A DNA stretch of 64,000 bases from Craspedostauros australis (GCA_026770025.1 JAMXDE010000009.1:2517001-2581000); one strand, 5' to 3'. Shown: positions 53,381-64,000, numbered from the stretch's first letter. Program-made: numbers and translations. The notes: generated by a model from the letters alone, not told the origin.

Positions 53381-54958
53381 CTACTCCTGTCTCTGTTTCT
53401 TTGTCGCTGGCTCTTCCCCTCCATCGTCGTTTTCTTCGTTGTCATTGTCGTCTTCATTTCCGTCTTCGTCGCCACCATCGTTCTCGGCGTTGTCGGTCTC
53501 TTCGTTTTGCCGTTCGTCATCCTGTGCATTGCAATGCCGATGGAAACCGATACAATTTGATCATGTTTTCATGAATGGGCGATTGCCGTGTGGGGAGGAA
53601 GAGAGAGAGAGAATGTGAGAGAAAGGCATCGGTTGAGTGAGCGTGGGTTTAAAGTGGACGTGCAGCGCAGACAGCGTTTGTCAATTGGGCAAGGAGCAAA
53701 AACATTGCTTGACTTTCGCAGAGTGTTGGGTCGCTTACATCGTCGTCGTCGTCGTCTTCTTCTCCGTCGTCTTCGATGATGTCGTCGTCTTGGTCGTCAT
53801 TGTCTTCTGGGACGAAGTCTACGGCGGCATCTGCTTCATCATATATTTCTGGACCTAACAGCGCTGCTGTTCCGAGTTCTTCGTCGCTGTCATCGTCGTC
53901 ATCATCGCCATCTTCATCCGACTTTCCTTCATCGCTGTCCCCATCGTCACCTCCTTCTTCGTCACTGTCTGCGCCGTTGTTGTCATCGTCATCGTTTTCG
54001 TCTTCGTCCCCTTCTTGGTCTTCGTCGTCGTTGTTGTCATCGTCATCATCTTCCTCCTCCTCTTCGTTGTTTTCGTTCTCATTCTCGGTCTCGCCTTGGT
54101 TGTCGTTTTCGTCCTCATCGCCACCATCCTCTTCCTCCTCCTCGGCATCATTGTCGTCATCCTCGTTGTTCTCATTCTCGGTTTCGCCGTCGTCATCGTC
54201 ATCATCGTTGCCATCGTTACCTTCCTCGTCCTCGTCCTCTTCCTTGCCGTCACCTTCATCGTTTTCATTGTCGGCTTCAGCGTCACCTTCTGCGTCCTCC
54301 TCTTCCTCATCGTCGGTGTCCCGACTGCCGAGCTCGATCTGTGAAAATGTGCGATGGATATGACAGTTCGGATGAATTGAGTGAAGCACAATTGGTAGTA
54401 CAATCGGAAGCAGGTTGTAATAGATACACACACACACACACACACAGCGAGAGAGACAGAGCATGGATGCATTCGTGAGAGGGGGAGCGTCATCAAACAA
54501 GCACTGCCTTCATAATGATCATAAAGCGAGAATCATGAGAGCTGGGGATCATCCATCCACATACGTACCACAGCATTTAGATCGGCTCCGTCTTCTTCCT
54601 CGTCGTCGTCGTCTTCCTCTTCATCGTCGCCTCCTTCATTGTTGGCGTCTTCTACGCCCTCTCCGTCTTGGGCATCCCCGTCGTTTTCGTCGGCGTTCTC
54701 CTCGTCTTCATTATCTTCATCATCGCCTTCCTCATTGTCGTCATCTCCGTCGTCGTCCTCTTCCTGCTCTTGGTCAGCAGCACCATCATCTTCATCATCA
54801 CCATCGCCTTCTTCGTTGTCTGCTTCTTGTTCCTGTCCTCCCATTTCTTCTCCCTCTTCGTCCTCGTCATTGTCGCCGGCGTCTTCCGTCTCGGGTTCTG
54901 TTTCCATCGGTTCGGCGGCAATCGCCTCGACGTCCAGTTCTGAGTCGGCATCTTCCAT
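53381..54958 (-). CDS. Hyper-acidic Asp/Glu-rich protein, three exons
   Basis: Exons 54958-54569, 54338-53739 and 53521-53381 (minus) give 376 residues, all junctions phase 0: GCTGTG|GTACGT...TTTTCACAG|ATCGAG, then GACGAT|GTAAGC...TGCACAG|GATGAC. It starts MEDADSELDVEAIAAEP. Well over half of the residues are Asp or Glu, with Asn and Gly. The only non-repetitive stretch is GTAALLGPEIYDEADAAVDFVPEDN in exon 2, and it ends PATKKQRQE, a possible nuclear signal. There is no recognised domain. Such acidic proteins include histone chaperone tails and calcium- or silica-associated matrix proteins, but no signal peptide is present, so a nuclear or cytosolic role is more likely. The plus-strand Ser-rich frames over it are shadows. 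Confidence 0.75.
54426..54446. repeat. (AC)n microsatellite in intron 1 of the acidic protein gene
   Basis: Twenty-one bases of pure AC repeat lie inside the 230-base intron. Confidence 0.9.
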
Positions 54959-57185
54959 GATGGCTTCTGTTTGTTTTGTTTTGTGTTGTGTGGTCGGGTC
55001 GCAGTTCTGGTTGTCGTGACGAGTTGTTCTCGATGCGAACTGCATCAGGCCAATCAGAAGCAAGATGGAATCAGGTGAGTCGTTGGGTTCGGATTCGTGA
55101 CGTCACATGTCAGAAGCTTGTGCGCTTGTCTGTTTGTTGGTCGTTTCAGTGCACGCGTGACACAATGACGCAAGATTCAATTTGACTCGAACAATCAAAT
55201 CGAGTCGAAATCGAATCGAGGAGGTACTGCGGGCCATGTGACACTGCGTGTGGTCGTGCTTGTTGGTGTGCTCTTGTCGTTGTTGTTGGCACAACACAAC
55301 ACAAACCAAGAAAAATTGCGCAACAAGGTGCACGACACGGGCAAAGCGGTGTTTGTTGGGCGCGACGACGGGACACGACAAAAACACAAAAATCATCTCC
55401 TGCACCAAAAGCACTGTGCTGCATGGGTGTGAGGCATCCAACCCCCCAACGATGCATGGAACATACCACCAGTACCATCGTGCCTGCAAGGCTTCAATTA
55501 ATTACGCGGTGGTGATGGTATCGGCGATTAGGGCTCTGATCGTTGGGTAGATGCGGATATTGCGGGTTGGCGCTGGCGTTTGCCATTCTCGTGGTTTCAC
55601 GTGCATGTGATGACCCAGGCGGTCCGATGGCGATGGCGGCGCGGGGTCTGTGATGATGATTGTGGATCGAACGACCAAACCGACAGCGCCATGTGATTCG
55701 TCGTCATTTGGTTGTGATGGTAGTGTATAATTTAACTTACGTGAAGGAGCGGTGTGGCGGTGGTCGTGCGTTATTGTTTGCTTGCAGGAGGTCGCCGTCG
55801 TTGTTTCTGGTGTCTTGTCGTTGTTTTTAGTGTTGGTTTCGCACGTTGTTTTATCGTGGTGTGTCGTGAAAAATACGGTGATCTGCGTGAGAATTGCATC
55901 GAACTTTTGTGATTGTTGTGGCAAACTGAAAAAGTGAATGGGATGACACCACATGTTGTGGAGGGCCATCACAACAGTTAGCGCGGTGGAACGCCAAAGT
56001 ACGAGCACAACTGAGCGTATTCGCACGAGTACACACGACAAGGATCAGAACGGAGGCCATCCAAAATCACGTGATTTGTCTGTGTGATCGGCCAAACACA
56101 AACCGAAGAAGATGCGACACACCGCAAAATACACGTATCGCCATGTATTGTGTTGCATCGCGTTGGGATGGGCGCAGTAGCGTGGGTGTCGCGTTGTGGC
56201 TGTTGGAAAAGAAGGTGTTCGTACCCGCTCGTACGGCGTTGCCGTAGGGAATGTACCAGCACTTCCTCCGCGGAGAGTTCCCAACAAAACGTCCCGTTGT
56301 TGGCCCGAACGTTCGTTGTCGTGGTGTGGTCGTTGGCACGTACCCGTACCAAGGCGATACGTGCGCGTACGCGTAGTACACACAGTGACACAGAGACGAC
56401 AAACAAAGCGCAAAAGAGAAGGAAAATGCTGTTCACAGCGAACACACGAACGCGACAGCAGCAAGAGAGACACCGCGAAACTCTCGCGAATTGAGAAAAG
56501 ACGCCGCAAATGCACTGAAAGATACGAGATGCACGCACAAAGGTTGAGCACGTCACACCACGAACACACCAAGAACACACAGCAAAAGGGAGGAACGACA
56601 GCCTCAACAACAGCAACAACAAGCACAAAAACATGCAGCCAACCAAGCCAACAGCGCGCAGATGGCCACGCTTCTCCGATTCCCTCCTCGCGTGTCGTTG
56701 TTTGGTATTTCCTCCAATTTGGCTCGCAAGCCAATAAGTACTCAGTGTCGCACTGATTTGCATGTTATGGCCCTAAAACGATAGGGAGAAAATGTTACAT
56801 GTGTATCACCGACCAACAAGACCAAAAAAGCGATCTCGAACTCCGACGAGGTCCCATACCAGTTCGGATCCGATGTCTGACAAACAAACGAGAACATCCC
56901 ACGTGGAATCTATCATCATCAGGAACGGCGAAGGACACACGCGCCAACACATCATCAGGCATCTTCTCCGCACCTCCGCAGCCAACGATCTTCGAGGCGA
57001 TTTCTTTGGCGTGTTGTTGTGTGTGATGGCGATGGTGACGATGATGGCGTCGCGGTGATGGCCGCAGCCTCAATTGATACTCGGGAAATCATTCGTCATC
57101 AAATCTCTCAGATCCACATTCACATCAGCATTCACATCCAACACTCCATAGAGTACTTGCTCCTCTCCACGTTTACTCAACCACC
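54959..57185. other. 2.2 kb without a recognisable gene
   Basis: Several frames up to 261 codons exist on the minus strand (for example over 55978-56763), but they are Cys/Val/Arg-rich, overlap others and show no domain. A sequence resembling a tiny first exon (ATGGAATCAG then GTGAGT, from 55065) occurs on the plus strand without a convincing downstream exon. The last 200 bases are probably the promoter and 5' end of the RRM-like gene. Confidence 0.45.
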
Positions 57186-57971
57186 ATGCGCGTCTCCAAC
57201 ACCATCTCTCTCATCGCGATGATGTCGATGGCATCCACTGCTTCTGCTTGGGTGGTGCCGTCCCAGAACCAGCTGCACCGACAGCAACCAGCTGCACGTT
57301 CCACCACTCGACTTCAAATGGCCATCGATTACAACGATCCGCTCGTCGCCGAGGAATTCAACAAAGTGCAACCGCTCACCTTCGAAGAAGTCGAGGAGGA
57401 ACTGCAGGAGACCGGCATCCGCGCCCCACCCACGATGAACGAGATGGAGGTCAAGCTCATGCTCGTGGAAGTGCGCATGCGCGCTCAGGGCAAGCTCGAC
57501 GGCGGTGGCGAGACCAAGAAGAAGAGACCGGCGTCATTTGACTCCAAATTCGAAGAGGCCATGTGGACCAAGCCGGCATTCGAAGAATTGTACGAGAAAC
57601 TGAAGGCCAAGGATGATCACAACTCCATGAACGTCGTGACGGAGTACATGAACGACCCCGTCACGGCCCGCAAGCGGTACTCCAAGACGTATCGTGGATT
57701 GCTGCGCAGCATCGACAGTGCACTCACAGCGGTCAACGGTCCCACCATTCAATTTACCGGATTTCCGGCCAATATGGGCGAGGCAGGTTTGAAGATGACG
57801 CTGGAGGCCGTGGGCGCCATTGCCGACATTGATTGCGAGGTCGACGACACCTTCCCTGTCCTCAAGGGAACCGTGACCTTTGAGGATACCGAATCGGCCA
57901 AGAAGGCTGTCGAGCAGTACAACGGCATGGACATGGGAATGGGCACGAACCTGGAGCTCATTTCCGTGTAA
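57186..57971 (+). CDS. Plastid-targeted protein with C-terminal RRM-like domain
   Basis: 261 residues from the ATG in CCACCATGCG. The signal peptide (ISLIAMMSMASTASA|WVVPS) has Trp at the plastid junction, which is tolerated in diatoms, followed by a Gln/Arg/Ser transit stretch. The mature part has a helical, acidic region (VQPLTFEEVEEELQETG, EMEVKLMLVEVRMR, FEEAMWTKPAFEELYEKL). The last 80 residues (TIQFTGFPANMGEAGLK, VGAIADIDCEVDD, LKGTVTFEDTESAKKAVEQYNGMD) follow the beta-alpha-beta-beta-alpha-beta pattern of an RNA recognition motif, with GTVTFED in the RNP1 place but without the RNP1 aromatic pair. It may bind plastid RNA; this is inference from fold and targeting. Confidence 0.75.
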   Translation: MRVSNTISLIAMMSMASTASAWVVPSQNQLHRQQPAARSTTRLQMAIDYNDPLVAEEFNKVQPLTFEEVEEELQETGIRAPPTMNEMEVKLMLVEVRMRAQGKLDGGGETKKKRPASFDSKFEEAMWTKPAFEELYEKLKAKDDHNSMNVVTEYMNDPVTARKRYSKTYRGLLRSIDSALTAVNGPTIQFTGFPANMGEAGLKMTLEAVGAIADIDCEVDDTFPVLKGTVTFEDTESAKKAVEQYNGMDMGMGTNLELISV

Positions 57972-57993
57972 ACGTAGAGCACGACTGCAAGTA

Positions 57994-59349
57994 CTATGCC
58001 ACTTCAAAGTCGTACGCGTAGAGTACGAATATGCACCTATCCCAAAGTAGAGAATTGTAGGCACATGGTGACACCGATAACGGCAGCAACAACAACAACA
58101 ACAACACGCTTGAGGGGATGGAATGGAAGCGAAGAATTGGTTGGTGAAATGCTTGCAGCTTCCAATCATAGCGTTGAAGTACATCTTGATTAGAAGATGT
58201 TCCGCTCCACTCTATGTACTCCACTCGAGCCAGTCCACTTTGAATCCTCTGTAGCAGGACAGCATCACTGTCGCTTGCATACGTAATCGTCAATAATCTA
58301 CAAATACCAGCGTTCTGTTTTCCAGCACTCCCGACGAGATCGATGCGTTCAACTGATCCACGTTGTATGCTTCTGATTGCACCACGTGTGCAAAAAGACC
58401 GCAACAACACGAGGCGCGCGGATCCTCCAACATCTGGATTGCCCTTCGCCGGCCGATGGTTGAGCTGCACCGTGCAGGAATGTCGCAATGGCGCCTTTTG
58501 AAACGTGCGCCCCGTGCCTTGCGGTGGGATCTTCAAGCGTTTTGGCAGCACCTCGGGATAGAAGAAGGAGTTGAGCAGGATATGCACGACGGCATTGGCG
58601 GGGTGGATTGTCGGATATCGGCGCCCAATAACCTCGTCTTTTCCATGATCCACCACTGCGCCGGGCCGCCGCACCTGCAATTGCTGCACCGTTCTGGTGA
58701 TGAGCTGCGGCCCGTTGGATCCCCAAACCTTGGCGTTGTACTTGCGAAAGTAATCCTGCAAGCACAGCTCCACGAAGATGCTGTGCGGTCGATCGAATTT
58801 GAGCACGGCGTTGTTGACGATGGTCATCTTCTTGTCTTCGTATCCTGCCACGTTGTCGGGCAGTACGTCGTGCATGGATCGCAGCAGGACGATGTCGGTG
58901 TCGATGTAAATACCGCCAAAGAGGTAGAGCGTGGCAAGTCACGTGAAATCAGAGAGATTGACGGTCCAGAACTTGGCATGGATGTGAAAGAAATCGAATT
59001 TGTCCAGGAATGTCTGCGTCTGTTCTCATCTTTGGTCCAGCATGCTCTCATCGCTAGCTTCTGTGCCGAACTCCTTGGCGAACTTGACATCTACCAGATC
59101 TCGAATGGGATCCTTGGCTTGGAATGGGACGATGTGAATATCGCACTGATGCTCATCGATGAGATCCTGGAACGGCGCCGTCGTCAAGATGGGCTTTCGG
59201 CTTTCATTGCGATCGATGGCAACATGGATGAGGACGGATACGTTGTGGACGCCGTAATGATAGAAGATGGATTCGAGGCTCTTGCGATTGTTGGCATTGC
59301 ATTGGCTTGAATGATGCCGTGACACGTTTGGTAGCACTGTCAATAGCAT
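57994..59349 (-). pseudogene. GT32-type (alpha-1,4-glycosyltransferase-like) gene broken by two in-frame TGA codons
   Basis: One reading frame carries a continuous glycosyltransferase. SLESIFYHYGVHNVSVLIHV lies near 59270. Then a TGA (59028-59026) follows SMLDQR. EQTQTFLDKFDFFHIHAKFW and VNLSDFT lead to a second TGA (58941-58939). Then come LATLYLFGGIYIDTDIVLLRS with the DxD metal motif, VAGYEDKKMTIVNNAVL, GSNGPQLITRTV and NSFFYPEV. The second TGA sits where relatives have Arg (DFTRLATLY-like), and a CGA-to-TGA change would explain it. No GT-AG intron removes either stop. Similarity fades below about 58450, so the C-terminal end is uncertain and may also be shifted. A possible N-terminal anchor exon (59615-59394, MATLISLAFTNASSW) lies upstream in another frame. 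Confidence 0.7.
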
Positions 59350-60284
59350 ATATAACCACTATGCTATCGACAAGCACTGGGATACTCGCAGTGCTAGCGC
59401 TCGATGTTGGAACGTTCCATGTGGGGCGACTCCACGCACGCAGTTGCGATCGCTGGAGGCGGCGCAGCTTTCGATTCCGTTGCGGCAATGGCGGCAATGC
59501 GGTCGTCGTCAGTCCGCATAGGTGGCGCATCGTCGGAAGGCATGCTCAGACCATTGGAATTGCTCACGAGCCAAGACGATGCGTTGGTGAAGGCCAGAGA
59601 GATCAATGTTGCCATCGCGATGCCAACAATGGCAAGGGACCGTCGCCTGCATGATCAGTCTCCGGGTCTCAAACTTTCATTTCCCTTCATTGTCATCTGT
59701 GGTGATGAGGAATGGGACAGCAAGGATTGGTTGTGTCTGACGAGTACGGCCTGCAGGATGGCAGCCGCATCAATGGCATGCTCACAGCGACAACATCCGC
59801 TCACGTCCGCTGGCATCCGCTGCCATCATTGTGTAGCAGACTCGTGGTCGTTCGCGCTGAACTGAAACTGGCACAGGATGTACGGCCGGCGTCGTATTGA
59901 TGCTTGGGTGCGCTGGATGCCTTTTCAATGGAGGTGAAGCCCAACCAATGTGAAGGATTGGGCAACAGATGGCAACACCCAAACCGCAAAGATCTTCTCC
60001 TTCCAAAAGTGTGAGGACTTGCACGTACCGTTGGTGTGTGCTGCGCAGTCATCAAGAGCCACACGTTCCTGAACAATTTCACTCGCTGTGTTGTGAGTGG
60101 TTTTGCATGACGTGGAATCTGTTCCCTGTGATGCAGAAGACGGATCGGGGAGAGACAACACGAAATAGCTCCAAATATACAATCACCGCTTCTCCCAAAA
60201 CTAAGCAAACCAGCGGCAACAAGGGGCCAAAACTCTACAACCAGCGTCATCGCGTACTGCATTTTACATTCTGTGCGGGGTCGT
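59350..60284. other. Intergenic region; possible N-terminal exon of the broken GT32 gene
   Basis: The minus-strand frame 59615-59394 begins with a hydrophobic stretch like a signal anchor and could belong to the broken glycosyltransferase, but no splice junction could be established. Otherwise nothing is recognised. Confidence 0.35.
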
Positions 60285-60856
60285 ATGCGTACTGACATGA
60301 TTCTCCTGCCATTGGTTCCGCTCATCACGGTCATCGTGGTGGCGTCGCCCATCATGATGGGCACGCTCCTCGTTTTCATGCCTGTCGCGTTGCCGTTCAT
60401 CATCATCGCGATCACCTCGATCGTCGCGTCCAGCCTCGTGATGTGTAGTCCAGCACACGGCATGGACGCGAGCATATTGGCGGCACGGTGTTCACACCCT
60501 TCGCCGATTCGTTGCTGTTGCCATCCAAGGCAGCGCAGCAACTGATCTATCAAACTGGACCGCGCCCAACACCCGTCAGCCTCGTGCGGCACGTCCTGTC
60601 GACCGATCCCAACTTCCTCTGTGTGTCGTTGGCGATAGACTTCGCAGGTTCATCGTCGTACCTGTTGCCGGTCGTCGGCAAACTGCGCGATGCGATATGC
60701 ACGCTGATCCAATTCATACCGGTGATGGCCACGTGCGACTCCGTCCACTCCAGCTTGAAGTACGTGAGTCTCGTGGAGGAGCTGATGCCGTTCACAGATA
60801 TCGTGTCAGCGGCGACAATTGGATGGACCAGGGAGCGCCACGGTGTTCATTCGTAG
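60285..60856 (+). pseudogene. Probable frameshifted polytopic membrane protein
   Basis: The first frame, from an ATG at 60285, encodes several hydrophobic segments (LLPLVPLITVIVVASPIMMG, LLVFMPVALPFIIIAITSIV) to about 60460. The second frame (open from 60449 to 60856) carries HIGGTVFTPFADSLLLP, SYLLPVVGKLRDAI, LVEELMPFTDIVSAATIGW, which reads like a conserved algal/cyanobacterial membrane-protein signature (FxEExLPxTDxIPTATIxW, from memory, family unnamed). The two parts are offset by one base, and no plausible intron of normal size joins them near 60440-60480. Either the gene carries an indel or there is a sequencing error. Confidence 0.45.
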
Positions 60857-61334
60857 GCCACCAACGGGTCGAGGATGGAGGAAATGAGGCAAGCCGCGAG
60901 ACCTGGCCATGGCCGCCGGCCGTTTGCGTTGCGACTCCATGCGGCATGCGCAGATTTGACGATGCTACCATTCTCCGACACGCAGATGCTGTGGAACTCG
61001 TACCCGGAGCGTATCACCACGGAATTAACATGAATCCTATCAAAATGGCGTGAAGCACACCTGCCATACGTACAAGCAATATTCTGCGAGCGGTCTGCAT
61101 ACGATAATACGAGCTATGCGGACGGAGGAGATTGGTAGTGCATGCATGTATGTGGAGACATTATAACATGTATCATATTATGGAGAAGATTGTTCATTCT
61201 TCAATCCTCGAGCTTCGATGGCATCCCTCATCCCATCGTCAAGGATCGTCCCACAGCCTGGTGAGAGACCACCATCTGCCTTCATTGCTGCAACAGGAGC
61301 TGGATGCACGAGTATCTATACTCATTGAGTTGTG
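60857..61334. other. Intergenic, no gene recognised
   Basis: Convergent 3' ends are expected on both sides. Nothing else is seen. Confidence 0.45.
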
Positions 61335-63911
61335 TCATTTGGGGCTCTTCGACAACTTGCTTGATTTCGGTGACTTCGTCTTGCTCTCCTTTGATGACTT
61401 TTTCGATTTGTATGATTTCGCCCCCTTTGTGCTGCGCATGTGAGATGGTTGGGAGGAAGGGAAGGACGACGGCGTGGATGACGGCGCGAATGACAGCGCG
61501 GACGACGGCATCATCGAGATACCGTTGCAGAATTCCAGTGAACCCATGAAGTACTCAAACTCACCCTCGAAGAGAGGAGGGGGATTATCACCGACAACCT
61601 CACTCGCCGTTCCCGTAAAGATAGTGAATGGGCAATTGTTGCAATCAAGCCAGTCTGGAGGGATGGGAATGATGTTGTCCGAGAAGTCATCCCCTGCGCT
61701 TGTTAGTGTATCGATGCGGATGGAGATCACGTCGTCGCTTTCGGACACAGCCAAAGGTTGGTCGAATGCAATCACATCTGTGAATTCATCATCACCTCTG
61801 GCCTCGATCGTTCCCGATGCAAGTTCTGTCCAATTCCCGGGTGCATCCCACGTACTTGGGCGATAGAAGATTGTGAAAGTTTGGTTCCCCGTCGATGGCA
61901 GGACAAGTCTCATGCCTGTGATGTCGACACTATCCAGAATCTGAATGTCGTGTCTCACTGAAGCGGCCGTGTCGCCAAAGAATGATCTTGGCAGACCTGC
62001 TGTTTTTGCGTCGCGGCAGGTGTCTGTTGGTGCCTGTGTGGGGCCTGCGGATGGTTGGATTGATGGCAGTGTCGTTGTAGTGGGGGAAGCAGATCCAGTT
62101 GGCATCTCGGTGATCAGCTCCGGACAGAATTTGAGGACGCCGTAAAAGACGGGGAACCCATCGATGAAATTGGGCGGGTTGTTTCCAACTTCGAGGCTAC
62201 CTTGTCCGGTGAATACCTCGAATGGGCAGTCTGGGCACTCGAAGAAGCTCTCCGGGATCACAATCGGAGATGATGAGCCCAAAGTCCTCAACCTGTCGGC
62301 CATATCAATGCGGAAGGATACAATGTCATCATCCGCAGACACCACCACGGGCTGGTCAAATACGAGGGAGGGGGAGAAGCCAGACGAATCCTTTCCCCCG
62401 TTGTTTCCTGATGCAATCTGAGTCCAGTTGCCATCGGCATCCCAGGTGCTTGGGCGGAAGAAGATCGTGTATGGCATGTTGGTGAGTTCAGCAGCCACGG
62501 AGACCTTGATGGCGGTGAATTCGATGCTATCCAGTATGCGAACATCGAATCTGAATGACTCAGTGCGCTCATCTAAGCGAGATTCGCTGGGCGCTGTGAA
62601 CTCCCACGCTTCGCAAGTTTCGGTTGGAACATTCGATGGGAGTGATGACATTGATGGTGCCGCAGAACCGGATGGTGCCGCGGTTGGTGATCGACTGAGA
62701 TCGACTTTCACGCTCACTGTCGCACACATGGGCGTGGCCGAGCCATCATCGATGTTGGATACCGAAATAACGATCCCATCCAACACAGACGACTGGGCAT
62801 CAATTCTGTACGATGGTTGTGTCATGTCCAGGATGGCCTCCAGATGAGAGAATCGCCTCTGGGTGGTGCTGTGGTCTTGTGCCCTTGTCACGAGGACCTG
62901 ATCCCTGCCTAGTGGAGAATCGGCGTTGAAGCCGATGGCTCTGTTGAAGGCGATGTAGTAGTTCAATTCACTCTCAGGATCGTCAATTCGGATGATGACG
63001 TCGAAGCTGGTGTCAGCGGGGTCATAATCGACCACTCCGCAGAGTCTTCCTTCAAAGTCGATGTTTTGACCTCCGGTGAGCAATGTGGTCTGATCGGAGT
63101 ACCACCCCATCACCCAGCTCTTGGCACCTATGTGTGGTGGAGGGGCAGGCGCATGAGTAATGATATTGAAGAGGTAGGTTCGTAGCATGAACATGAGTGT
63201 GTGAAATGATTTGGCGCGGACGTAAAGAACGAAACGATGGAGAAGGTAACGATTGGTGAGGCAGTGTACGTAGAGTGCCGCATTGTATCGCATCACATCG
63301 CGTGCGATGAGGTGAGAAGGCTCCTCCTGGAACGGAATCATCTGGGACCTTGCTCTCTACAAGACAACGGCTGCATAGCACTTACCGTTGTACCCCACCT
63401 TATCGGCCAGAGTTTCATTACCAAATTGATTGTATATTGCCCTGCCCATCGTGCCGCTGCGAAATAATAGTCGATGTTGGGGTTGGAATCCATTGGCCGA
63501 AAACGGCAACAACGAGGAAGAGAATTCACGAAGACGGGGTTAGACGGGCTTCGAACGAGAAACAGGGTCCCTGTCATGTGATGAGGACCAGAACATGACA
63601 CATGTGTCCAGTGTGCTCTCTCCGAAGTTCGATTGTGTCCGTTCTTGTGTCCGATCGTCCATCCGCCTACAACGATTGATGCAGAATGTCACAGATCGTC
63701 TCCAACCTCTCTCTCTCTCTCTCTCTCTGTTGGCACATTGGCTGCGCTTACCTGCGATCTCCGTACTCTTCCCCGTTCCAATTGGAATGACCAAGCCCGA
63801 AGTTGTGACCGAGTTCGTGGACGATGATGGAAGGGTTGGTTGCCCAGTGCGTGCCTGGATAGTTTCTGACACCGTTGTACATGCTGATCTTTTCGTCGAA
63901 ATAAGCATACG
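61335..63911 (-). CDS. Secreted M11 (gametolysin-type) zinc metalloprotease, 3' part, with pentalysine C-terminus
   Basis: Three exons are visible: 63911-63752, 63456-63386 and 63127-61335; the 5' exons lie beyond the right edge. Joins: GATCGCAG|GTAAGC...TTTCGCAG|CGGC and TACAACG|GTAAGT...CACATAG|GTGCC. Exon 1 here encodes AYAYFDEKISMYNGVRN and the zinc site HELGHNFGLGHSNWNGEEYGD (HExxHxxGxxH). Exon 2 gives RSGTMGRAIYNQFGN, and exon 3 opens with KSWVMGWYSD, the family's post-zinc segment. After the catalytic part come a beta-rich region, then two tandem domains that share STWDA.GNWT, FDQP, CPF..FTG and NPP (about residues 255-430 and 445-620 of the exon 3 frame), split by Pro/Ser/Thr linkers. 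The tail is Ser/Lys-rich and ends KSPKSSKLSKSPK. It likely acts outside the cell or in the wall. Confidence 0.88.
63707..63728. repeat. (CT)11 microsatellite in an M11 intron
   Basis: A pure CT run lies in the 295-base intron 63751-63457, close to the donor. On the transcribed (minus) strand it is a GA run. Confidence 0.9.
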
Positions 63912-64000
63912 CTGTGAATCAGTGGTGTGTCGGTTGCATCGGTGCGCGTTGGTAATCGGGAGAGTTTGATTCGCACGGAAGAAAGATGGTATTGCACGGT

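Noticed and set aside
53776-54363. Poly-Ser frame on the plus strand
   Set aside because: It is the reverse complement of GAC/GAG/GAT runs in the acidic protein. The minus strand has fitting splice sites and a coherent start and end.
55065-55080. Possible tiny first exon ATGGAATCAG followed by GTGAGT on the plus strand
   Set aside because: The next plausible acceptor (TTTCAG near 55149) leads to a stop within three codons, and no downstream coding exon was found.
55978-56763. 261-codon minus-strand frame with hydrophobic Cys/Leu/Val stretches
   Set aside because: No conserved motif, competing frames of similar length on both strands, and no suitable start context.

Overview
The window looks like nuclear DNA of a diatom (photosynthetic stramenopile). 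At least five predicted proteins start with a signal peptide followed by an Ala/Ser-Phe or Ala-Trp junction, the bipartite presequence used to reach a four-membrane secondary plastid. Secreted proteins carry the Pro-Thr/Ser hinge repeats usual in diatoms, one ends in a KxxKxxKxxKxxK pentalysine cluster, introns are few and mostly short with GTAAGT/GTGAGT-like donors, and a Ty1/copia element is present. I cannot name the species.

Layout. 1-9.5 kb is compact gene space: a Golgi-type glycosyltransferase, a sulfotransferase-like membrane protein, isopentenyl phosphate kinase, the MoaE-type molybdopterin synthase subunit, a nucleosome assembly protein and a small LYR-containing protein. 9.7-19.2 kb is one intact copia retrotransposon (identical 760-bp LTRs, 5-bp target duplication, a 2456-codon gag-pol frame) on the minus strand, followed by the 3' pol remnant of a second, unrelated copia lineage and about 3.5 kb with no convincing gene. 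23.8-33.6 kb holds a secreted Cys-rich protein with an internal duplication, a large class I cyclic-nucleotide phosphodiesterase and a plastid membrane protein. 34.2-42.6 kb holds two CAMK-type kinases arranged tail to tail and a very large PPR-like protein. 43-50.5 kb is a plastid metabolism block: the pyruvate dehydrogenase E2 subunit and FabZ, divergently transcribed, then ketol-acid reductoisomerase with its targeting peptide on a separate exon. 51-58 kb holds an unknown protein, a FAM173-type lysine methyltransferase, a three-exon hyper-acidic protein and a plastid RRM-like protein. 58-64 kb holds a GT32 glycosyltransferase gene broken by two in-frame TGA codons, a probably frameshifted membrane protein, and the 3' part of an M11 (gametolysin-type) metalloprotease that runs off the right edge.

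Most genes are single-exon. Splice junctions were worked out by hand for NAP1, both kinases, KARI, the acidic protein and the M11 protease; each junction keeps the frame and restores the expected domain. Of the systems seen, the plastid E2/FabZ/KARI block is the clearest functional grouping: acetyl-CoA supply, fatty-acid elongation and branched-chain amino-acid synthesis. The most unexplained structure is an array of perfect short palindromes with a three-base TGN loop in the untranslated leader of the copia element.
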